Below, one piece after another: positions 57,679 to 64,000 of a DNA stretch of 64,000 bases. Position numbers and translations under genes: made by a program. Under the pieces are notes generated by a model, which had not been told where the DNA came from, made no database searches, and saw nothing but the letters and a program-made list of their open reading frames with translations. Numbering within the stretch: position 1 is the stretch's first letter; each line of letters starts with the position of its first letter. Source of the DNA: Rhodobacter sp. (GTDB lineage Bacteria > Pseudomonadota > Alphaproteobacteria > Rhodobacterales > Rhodobacteraceae); assembly GCA_027484145.1 (NCBI GenBank), contig JAIXUH010000002.1, positions 806,001 through 870,000 on the forward strand, given 5' to 3'.

Positions 57679-58557
57679 ATGGTCGACATCGCCTACGGGC
57701 CACAGGGCGGACAGCGCCCCGACATGACCAGCACCAGCGCCTCCTATATGGAAATGGTGCGCCGCAAGCGCATGTATGGCGGCATCCTGATGGTGCTGTT
57801 CATCGCCGTCTTCGCCTCGGGCTGGGTCTTGGCCGACCATCGCAATGCAGGCGGCTTTTGGAATGGCTTGCCGCAGATTGATGATTTCGCAGGCGAAGTG
57901 ATCTCCGAGGCCTGGACGAACCGCGCCAATCTGCCCGAACTCTTCCTCGAATTCCTGCCGTCGCTGATCGAAACCATCAACATCGCCGCCGTGGCCACCC
58001 TGCTGGGCGCGCTTGCTGCCGTAATCCTGTCGCTCCTCTCTACCCGCGGCCTTGCCCGCTGGCCCGCGCTGATCCCGGTGTTTCGCCGGTCGATGGATGC
58101 ATTGCGGGCCATCCCCGAAATCGTCATCGCTTTGATGCTGATCTATATCCTTGGCGGCGGCCCGGTGCCTGCGGTCATCGCCATTGCGCTGCACACTGCC
58201 GGCGCGCTTGGCAAGTTGTTCTCGGAAGTGGCTGAAAACGCTGATCTTAAGCCGGTTGAAGGGCTTTCATCCGTGGGCGCCACATGGGGGCAGCGCATGT
58301 GGCTGGGGGTTATCCCGCAGGTGGCCCCGAACTGGCTGTCCTATACATTGCTGCGCTTTGAAATCAACGTCCGCGCCAGTGCCATCCTTGGCTTTGTCGG
58401 CGAAGGCGGCATCGGCCATGATCTGAAACTGGCCATGCAATGGGGTCAGGGCCGCTATGATCAGGTTGTCGCCATCTTCATTCTGCTGTTCCTGACCATC
58501 GTCGCCATTGATCGTTTGTCCGACCACTATCGCAGCCGCATGGTAAAGGGGCACTGA
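57679..58557 (+). CDS. phnE: Phosphonate ABC transporter permease 1
   Basis: DALRAIPEIVIALMLIYILGGGPVPAVIAIALHTAGALGKLFSEVAENADLKPVEGLSSVGATWGQRMWLGVIPQVAPNWLSY. Confidence 0.95.
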   Translation: MVDIAYGPQGGQRPDMTSTSASYMEMVRRKRMYGGILMVLFIAVFASGWVLADHRNAGGFWNGLPQIDDFAGEVISEAWTNRANLPELFLEFLPSLIETINIAAVATLLGALAAVILSLLSTRGLARWPALIPVFRRSMDALRAIPEIVIALMLIYILGGGPVPAVIAIALHTAGALGKLFSEVAENADLKPVEGLSSVGATWGQRMWLGVIPQVAPNWLSYTLLRFEINVRASAILGFVGEGGIGHDLKLAMQWGQGRYDQVVAIFILLFLTIVAIDRLSDHYRSRMVKGH

Positions 58558-58558
58558 C

Positions 58559-59884
58559 ATGACCACCGCCACCCTGTCATCCTCGGATGTTGCCCGCGAT
58601 ATCACCGCCACCTTCGCCCGCCGCCGCATGTTTGCCTTCGGCATCCCCGCCGTCATCCTGCTGTATCTGACCTATACCTTCTTTGCCTTTGACCTGCCGG
58701 GCCTTGCCGCCCGCGCGCGCCTTGATAACGCCGCCATCCTGCTGTCCGACTTCTGGTCGCACAAAACCCACGTCACCCGCGACAACCGCTCGGGCGAACT
58801 GGTCGTGGCGATCGAGGGCGAAAACAAGGGCACCTATCCCGAGGGTATGCTGCCCGAATGGGTCACCCGCGAAGGCGACGTAACGCGCATCGACCTTGGC
58901 ACTGGCCATATGGTCACCTACGATGATGCGGGCGCGCGCTTTGTCGTGCCGGGTTATGGCACCATCGACGTCCGCCCCGTGGATGGCAAACTTGCCCTGA
59001 CCGCGCCGGAACCCCTGCCCGCATGGATCAACGCCGCCGACAACAAGGTGACCGTCACCACCGATGCCGGGCGCTTCAACTATACCCGTTCAAAGGTTGA
59101 GACATTCCGCTATCAGGCCGGGTGGGAATTGTTCTTTTTCACGCTCGACAGCCCGTTCTTTGGCAAAGGGCCGCTGGAACTCGCCTCCCTTGCCATGACG
59201 GGCGACCGTGTGGACCCCGCCCGCAGCAACATCGGCTATATGCTGTCCGAATTCTGGACCAACAAGATGTGGCGGCATGGCGATGTGGCTTGGGCCATCT
59301 TTGAGACCATCCTGATGGCTTTCCTTGGCACCTTTGGCGCGGCGATCATCGCCCTGCCGCTGGGGTTCATGGCGGCCTCCAACATGATGCCCTTTGCCGC
59401 CCTGCGCTTTGCGATCCGCCGCGTGTTCGACTTCATCCGTGGCGTCGATGGCCTGATCTGGACAATCATCCTCAGCCGCGCCTTTGGCCCGGGGCCAATG
59501 ACCGGGGCCTTGGCGCTGGTCATCACCGACACCGGTTCCTTTGGCAAGTTGTTCTCTGAGGCGCTTGAGAATATTGATGAAAAACAGGTCGAAGGCGTGC
59601 GCTCCACCGGGGCGGGCACCCTGCAACGCGCCCGCTTTGGCGTGATCCCGCAGATCACACCGGTCCTGCTCAGCCAAGTGCTCTATTATCTCGAATCCAA
59701 CACCCGCAGCGCCACCGTGATCGGTGCCATTGTCGGTGGCGGCATCGGGTTGTTGCTGACACAGGCCATCATCACCCAGAAAGACTGGGAAGAGGTGGCC
59801 TATTACATGACGCTGATCGTGCTGATGGTCATGCTGATGGATTCACTTTCGGGCTGGCTGCGCCGCCACCTGATCAAGGGGTAA
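58559..59884 (+). CDS. phnE: Phosphonate ABC transporter permase 2 with long N-terminal extracytoplasmic region
   Basis: RGVDGLIWTIILSRAFGPGPMTGALALVITDTGSFGKLFSEALENIDEKQVEGVRSTGAGTLQRARFGVIPQITPVLLSQ; 441 aa. Confidence 0.95.
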   Translation: MTTATLSSSDVARDITATFARRRMFAFGIPAVILLYLTYTFFAFDLPGLAARARLDNAAILLSDFWSHKTHVTRDNRSGELVVAIEGENKGTYPEGMLPEWVTREGDVTRIDLGTGHMVTYDDAGARFVVPGYGTIDVRPVDGKLALTAPEPLPAWINAADNKVTVTTDAGRFNYTRSKVETFRYQAGWELFFFTLDSPFFGKGPLELASLAMTGDRVDPARSNIGYMLSEFWTNKMWRHGDVAWAIFETILMAFLGTFGAAIIALPLGFMAASNMMPFAALRFAIRRVFDFIRGVDGLIWTIILSRAFGPGPMTGALALVITDTGSFGKLFSEALENIDEKQVEGVRSTGAGTLQRARFGVIPQITPVLLSQVLYYLESNTRSATVIGAIVGGGIGLLLTQAIITQKDWEEVAYYMTLIVLMVMLMDSLSGWLRRHLIKG

Positions 59885-59971
59885 AGGTTAATGCGGGGTA
59901 AACGTCGCCCCGCAAGCCATTGATCTGATTGCCGTGATACTCTGTCCCAGCATGGGACACCCTAGGATGCC

Positions 59972-60589
59972 ATGCCCAAACTCTCTGCCACCACGCCCTT
60001 CATCCACCCCGATTGCCAGATCACCCACAGCACCTTCGGGGCCTTTGTCGAGGTGGGTCAGGGCAGCCGCGTCTCCCATTCCACGTTTGAGGACTACGCC
60101 TACTGCGACCGCCTGTCCGACATCGCCAACACGACCGTGGGCAAGTTCGCCAACATCGCAGCCCTCACCCGCATCGGCCCGACCGACCACCCGATGGATC
60201 ACGCCTCGCTGCATCATTTTCTCTACCGATCCAGCTATTACTGGGAAGACGCCGCCGACGACCCCGCCTTCTTCGCCGCTCGCGAAGCACGCCGCACGGT
60301 CATCGGACCAGACACATGGATCGGTCACGGCGCGATCATCAAGCCCGAGGTGACCATCGGCGCAGGCGCCGTCATCGCTTCGGGCGCGGTGGTGACCAAG
60401 GATGTGCCGCCCTACATGATCGTGGCCGGCCTGCCCGCTACACCCCTGCGCCCCCGGTTTGCCAAGGGCATCGCCGACCGGATGATGGCGCTTGCATGGT
60501 GGGACTGGGACCACAGCCGCCTGCGCAAGGCATTGACGGATTTCCGCAGCCTGAAGGCCGAAGCGTTTCTTGAGAAATACAACGGCTAA
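59972..60589 (+). CDS. Phosphonate metabolism hexapeptide-repeat acetyltransferase (DapH/DapD/GlmU-related)
   Basis: 205 aa with hexapeptide repeats; NTTVGKFANIAALTRIGPTDHPMDHASLHHFLYRSSYYWEDAADD; phn context. Confidence 0.88.
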   Translation: MPKLSATTPFIHPDCQITHSTFGAFVEVGQGSRVSHSTFEDYAYCDRLSDIANTTVGKFANIAALTRIGPTDHPMDHASLHHFLYRSSYYWEDAADDPAFFAAREARRTVIGPDTWIGHGAIIKPEVTIGAGAVIASGAVVTKDVPPYMIVAGLPATPLRPRFAKGIADRMMALAWWDWDHSRLRKALTDFRSLKAEAFLEKYNG

Positions 60590-60610
60590 CAGTCGGCTTT
60601 ACCCAGAAGG

Positions 60611-61792
60611 TTATTCCGCCGCCAACCGCAGCATCGGCTGCTGCGGCACGAACCGCCGCGCCGCCTCGCCCGCCAGATAGGTCAGCCGCCCGCCCGCGAT
60701 GGTCATCTCAACCGCGCGCGTTTCGGCATTGACGGCCACCAGATCGGCCCGCAGGCCGGGGTCAAGGCGCCCACGGTCGGCCAGACGCAGAACCTCGGCC
60801 GCCTTGGACGAAATCATGGCCCATGCCTTGGGCAAGGTTGCCAGCCGCATGTCAACCAAGGTCCATGCCGCCATGGCAAGCGCGGGCAGGTGATAGTCCG
60901 ACACCAGCACATCGCACAGACCTTCGGCAATCAACTCGGCGGCGGCAATGTTGCCGGACTGGCTTTTGCCGCGCACCACATTGGGCGCCCCCATCACCAC
61001 GGGGTTCATCATCGCATGGGCCGCCGCTGCTGCCTTGCGGGTCAGCGGAAACTCGGCGATCCGTGCGCCGATCATCGAATAGAACTCGCGCGTTTCACCA
61101 TCGGGGTCATCATGGCTGCCGTAGGACACGCCCATGGTATCAAACGCCTCGGCCAGCGTGCACAGATGGCGCGGCACGGCGCGGCGGCTGTCCTGCGCAA
61201 TCCGCAGCCGCCCCACCAGCGCCTCGGGGGTCAGGCCAACCTTGCGGGCCCACAGGGCAAAGTCCGGCGGGTTCAGCCGGCTCATCCGCAGACCTTCTTC
61301 CAGATGGTCGTTGAAGACCACATAGCCGATGCGGTGCCGCCGCACGGCCGCCAGAAGGCGCGCACCCTGATCGACCAGATGGGTTTCGGCCCGGATCTGC
61401 AGGCGCAGGTCGGTCATCGCGCGGGGGCGATAATCATCGAGCGCCAGCATCAGCGCCTCGGCCTGGTCGGGGCCGCGCGGGCCACCTTCCCAGCTCCACC
61501 CCTGCGCCAGATAGGCAGTTGTGATACCATGCGCGGCGGCTTCACGGTCCACCGATGCCAGACCGGCAGCAATCGGAAATGGGGCCGACGGTCGCGGCGC
61601 GATATGGCGTTCAAAGCTGTCGCCGTGCAGGTCGATGATGCCCGGAAGAATCAGGTAGCCCGACATGTCCACCTCGGGCAGCGGGCCACGGGTGATGCGA
61701 CCATCCGCGATGGCGATGGAACGGCGCTGCATTTCGCCGTCGCGCAGGATTTCGGCGCCTGTCAGGCGCAGCGGGGGCAACATGGGGGACAT
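60611..61792 (-). CDS. phnM: Alpha-D-ribose 1-methylphosphonate 5-triphosphate diphosphatase
   Basis: MSPMLPPLRLTGAEILRDGEMQRRSIAIADGRIT...LILPGIIDLHGDSFERHIAPRPSAPFP...VSYGSHDDPDGETREFYSMIGARIAEFPLTRKAA. Confidence 0.95.
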   Translation of the reverse strand: MSPMLPPLRLTGAEILRDGEMQRRSIAIADGRITRGPLPEVDMSGYLILPGIIDLHGDSFERHIAPRPSAPFPIAAGLASVDREAAAHGITTAYLAQGWSWEGGPRGPDQAEALMLALDDYRPRAMTDLRLQIRAETHLVDQGARLLAAVRRHRIGYVVFNDHLEEGLRMSRLNPPDFALWARKVGLTPEALVGRLRIAQDSRRAVPRHLCTLAEAFDTMGVSYGSHDDPDGETREFYSMIGARIAEFPLTRKAAAAAHAMMNPVVMGAPNVVRGKSQSGNIAAAELIAEGLCDVLVSDYHLPALAMAAWTLVDMRLATLPKAWAMISSKAAEVLRLADRGRLDPGLRADLVAVNAETRAVEMTIAGGRLTYLAGEAARRFVPQQPMLRLAAE

Positions 61793-61863
61793 GACCTGAC
61801 TCGGGCTGCTCGGGTTTGATTGGGCATGTGGATAACCGATAAAAGCAACGGGGACGTGACGAC

Positions 61864-62580
61864 TTAGCCTTCGGAAGCGGAAACTGTGAGGGTGACGCGA
61901 TCCCCCGCAAACCATGTTTTGCCGAATTCCAGCGGGCGGCCCGACAGGTCGGCGTTGACGGATTCGGCCCGCAGGATTGGCGCGCCGTCGGACAACCGCA
62001 GCGCAAGTGCCAGCGTGCCGTGCGCAATCTTTGCGGTCAGGCGGGTCGAGACGCGGGTGTAATCGGCCACCCCGCTTTCGGCCAAAGCCGCCGTGATGGA
62101 GCCCAGCCTGCGCACCGCTTCGGGCAGATCCGGCAATCCGGCGGCGGGAAAGACCGACCGAAAGGCCGCCAGGGGAGTGCCGTCGGCCAGCGACACGCCT
62201 TCGATGACATGGACCGCCGCGCCGGGGGAAAGCTGTAGGGCGCTCGCCTCGACCCCGTCGCAGGGCCGGGTTTCGACGCGGTTGATCTGGCGCGAGGCGA
62301 TGCGGCCCGATGCCGCGATGTTCTGGTGAAAGCGGACCCGGCGCCCAAGCGGATAGTCGGTGGGCCGCCCGGCCACGAACACCCCCGCCCCGCGCCGCGT
62401 GTGCACCACCCCTTCGGCCGCAAGGTCCGCCAAGGCATGACGCACGGTATGACGGTTCACGCCAAAGCGCGCCGAAAGCTGTGCCTCGGTCGGCAGTTTG
62501 CTGCCCGCGGGATAATGCCCTTCGGCAATGTCCCCGCGCAGGGTATCGGCGATGGATTTCCAGATCGGGCTGCGCGCCAC
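61864..62580 (-). CDS. phnF: GntR (HutC) family regulator of phosphonate metabolism
   Basis: MARSPIWKSIADTLRGDIAEGHYPAGSKLPTEAQLSARFGVNRHTVRHALADLAAEGVVHTRRGAGVFV. Confidence 0.93.
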   Translation of the reverse strand: MARSPIWKSIADTLRGDIAEGHYPAGSKLPTEAQLSARFGVNRHTVRHALADLAAEGVVHTRRGAGVFVAGRPTDYPLGRRVRFHQNIAASGRIASRQINRVETRPCDGVEASALQLSPGAAVHVIEGVSLADGTPLAAFRSVFPAAGLPDLPEAVRRLGSITAALAESGVADYTRVSTRLTAKIAHGTLALALRLSDGAPILRAESVNADLSGRPLEFGKTWFAGDRVTLTVSASEG

Positions 62581-62587
62581 GGGGCAC

Positions 62588-62605
62588 CTGTCATCAAAGT
62601 TTCAC
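62588..62605 (+). promoter_or_regulatory. Candidate Pho box in phnF-phnG intergenic region
   Basis: CTGTCATCAAAGTTTCAC, two 7-mers with 4-bp spacer. Confidence 0.6.
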
Positions 62606-62642
62606 AACTCACACCTTGCCGCGACTCGCCGGGAGGGGTAAG

Positions 62643-62676
62643 GATTTGTCTAGTTGTATAGTATACTAGACAAATC
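62643..62676. promoter_or_regulatory. 34-bp palindromic operator candidate for PhnF
   Basis: GATTTGTCTAGT-TGTATAGTAT-ACTAGACAAATC: perfect 12-bp arms, 10-bp spacer. Confidence 0.7.
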
Positions 62677-62714
62677 TGCAAGCTGTCGAGATGCCGATGA
62701 AAAGGAACGAAACC

Positions 62715-63152
62715 ATGTCCGAACCGGCGGCCCGCAAGGGCTGGATGGGCCTTCTGGCCCGCGCTGAGGCTGGTCGTCTGGCCAGCCTTGTGCCCGACCT
62801 GCCCGCGCATCAGGTGCTGCGCGCGCCCGAAGTGGGTGCCGTGATGGTGCAGGGCCGCGTCGGCGGCACTGGTGGGCCGTTCAACCTTGGTGAAATGACG
62901 GTCACGCGCTGTTCAGTGCGACTGGATGGCGGGGTTGTGGGCCATGCGTATGTGCAGGGGCGCGACCGTGACCATGCGACCCGAGCGGCGGTCGTGGATG
63001 CGCTGATGCAGACCGACGATGCGCCAAGGGTGCAGGCCGATGTTCTGGCCCCCTTGCGCGCCGAGGAAGACGCCCGTCGCCAGACCCGTGCGGCCAAGGC
63101 TGCCGCCACGCGGGTCGAGTTTTTCACGATGGTGCGGGGAGAGGATAAATGA
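62715..63152 (+). CDS. phnG: Phosphonate C-P lyase system protein PhnG
   Basis: MSEPAARKGWMGLLARAEAGRLASLVPDLPAHQVLRAPEVGAVMVQGRVGGTGGPFNLGEMTVTRCSVRLDGGVVGHAYVQGRDRDHATRAAVVDAL. Confidence 0.95.
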   Translation: MSEPAARKGWMGLLARAEAGRLASLVPDLPAHQVLRAPEVGAVMVQGRVGGTGGPFNLGEMTVTRCSVRLDGGVVGHAYVQGRDRDHATRAAVVDALMQTDDAPRVQADVLAPLRAEEDARRQTRAAKAAATRVEFFTMVRGEDK

Positions 63153-63727
63153 GCGGCTTTGCCCCGGATGCACTTTTGGGCGGCTTTGCCGATGCGCCCC
63201 TGCAATCGTCACATGCGTTTCGCGCCATTCTGACTGCCCTGTCGCGCCCCGGCACGTTGGCCGAGGTATCGGGTGCCACGCCGCCCGCGCCGTTGTCGCC
63301 CGCCGCCGGTGCGGTGCTGCTGACGCTGGTCGATGGCACCACGCCCTTGCACCTTGCCGGCGATGCCGATTGCGCGGCGGTGCGCGCTTGGGTGACCTTT
63401 CACTGTGGCGCCCCACTGGTGGCTGCGGGTGATGCGGCCTTTGCCATCGGGACATGGGCCGCGCTGTGCCCGGTGGACCGATTTGCCATTGGCACCGGGG
63501 CTTACCCGGACCGTGCGGCCACGCTGATCGTCGAGATGCCCACGCTTTCGGCCACCGGCCCGCGCCTGACCGGCCCCGGCATTGAAAGCGCGGCACATCT
63601 TTCGCTGCCCGAGGTTGCGGCCTTTCGCGAGAACCGCGCGCTGTTCCCGCTGGGGTTTGACACCATCCTGACCTGTGGCACGCGCATCGCCGCCCTGCCC
63701 CGGTCCACCGTTGTGGAGGCTGTCTGA
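63149..63727 (+). CDS. phnH: Phosphonate C-P lyase system protein PhnH
   Basis: FADAPLQSSHAFRAILTALSRPGTLAEVSGATPPAPLSPAAGAVLLTLVDGTTPLHLA...FRENRALFPLGFDTILTCGTRIAALPRSTVVEAV. Confidence 0.95.
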   Translation: MSGFAPDALLGGFADAPLQSSHAFRAILTALSRPGTLAEVSGATPPAPLSPAAGAVLLTLVDGTTPLHLAGDADCAAVRAWVTFHCGAPLVAAGDAAFAIGTWAALCPVDRFAIGTGAYPDRAATLIVEMPTLSATGPRLTGPGIESAAHLSLPEVAAFRENRALFPLGFDTILTCGTRIAALPRSTVVEAV

Positions 63728-64000
63728 TGTATGTTGCCGTCAAGGGTGGCGAACGCGCCATCGACAATGCCCATGCCTTTCTGGCCGAAGAGCGCCGGGG
63801 CGACCCGTTGGTGCCGGAACTGTCGGTTGCGCAGATCCGCGAGCAGATGGCGCTGGCGGTGAACCGGGTAATGGCCGAAGGTTCGTTGTATGACCCCGAT
63901 CTGGCTGCACTGGCGATCAAACAATCGCGCGGCGACCTGATCGAGGCGGTATTCCTGATCCGCGCCTATCGTACCACCTTGCCGCGCATCGGGGCTTCGC
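63727..64000 (+). CDS. phnI: C-P lyase complex subunit PhnI, truncated by window edge
   Basis: MYVAVKGGERAIDNAHAFLAEERRGDPLVPELSVAQIREQMALAVNRVMAEGSLYDPDLAALAIKQSRGDLIEAVFLIRAYRTTLPRIG. Confidence 0.95.
   Translation, partial: MYVAVKGGERAIDNAHAFLAEERRGDPLVPELSVAQIREQMALAVNRVMAEGSLYDPDLAALAIKQSRGDLIEAVFLIRAYRTTLPRIGAS

Noticed and set aside
61793-62587. N-terminal extension of the 658-aa minus-strand ORF containing PhnM
   Set aside because: Overlaps phnF in another frame on the same strand; PhnM homology begins at the ATG at 61792.

Overview
A 64 kb GC-rich chromosomal segment whose gene content and organisation look like Rhodobacteraceae (alphaproteobacteria; assigned by inspection only). 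I saw no phage, IS element, CRISPR array, rRNA or tRNA. Main blocks: (1) B12-dependent ribonucleotide reductase nrdJ (minus strand, 3' end outside the window) with a NrdR-box-like palindrome and a hairpin-rich leader; (2) housekeeping genes (DMT exporters, DUF533/TerB-like, Fur family, enolase, SDR, cupin); (3) a minus-strand operon of response regulator, small membrane protein, SLC5-type transporter/histidine-kinase fusion and FliM/FliN-like (SpoA) protein; (4) an ScfR-type XRE regulator, a RutR-like TetR regulator and an omega-aminotransferase; (5) a myo-inositol catabolic operon (SDR, iolG, iolC-DUF2090, iolD, iolE, small ORF, iolB), where the small ORF looks like a lone N-terminal half of IolB; (6) a ChvE-GguAB sugar ABC transporter with GguC/AraD1, an IlvD/Edd-type dehydratase, a Gfo/Idh/MocA dehydrogenase and an alpha-ketoglutarate semialdehyde dehydrogenase (Weimberg-type oxidative pentose pathway), divergent from a GbpR-like LysR regulator; (7) a transglutaminase / circularly permuted ATP-grasp + alpha-E / transglutaminase-DUF2126 triad; (8) rpe-gph, an AraC regulator and small secreted proteins, one paralogous to a protein about 29 kb away; (9) an organoarsenical efflux operon (ArsR-ArsC fusion, GAPDH, ArsJ) with a palindrome overlapping the start codon; (10) a probable phosphate-starvation block: PlcP/LpxH-like phosphoesterase, ceramide-glucosyltransferase-like GT, DedA and GT2 next to phnCDEE, phnM, phnF and phnGHI, with candidate Pho boxes showing 11-bp periodicity. 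All family calls come from reading translations by eye; no database search was run.
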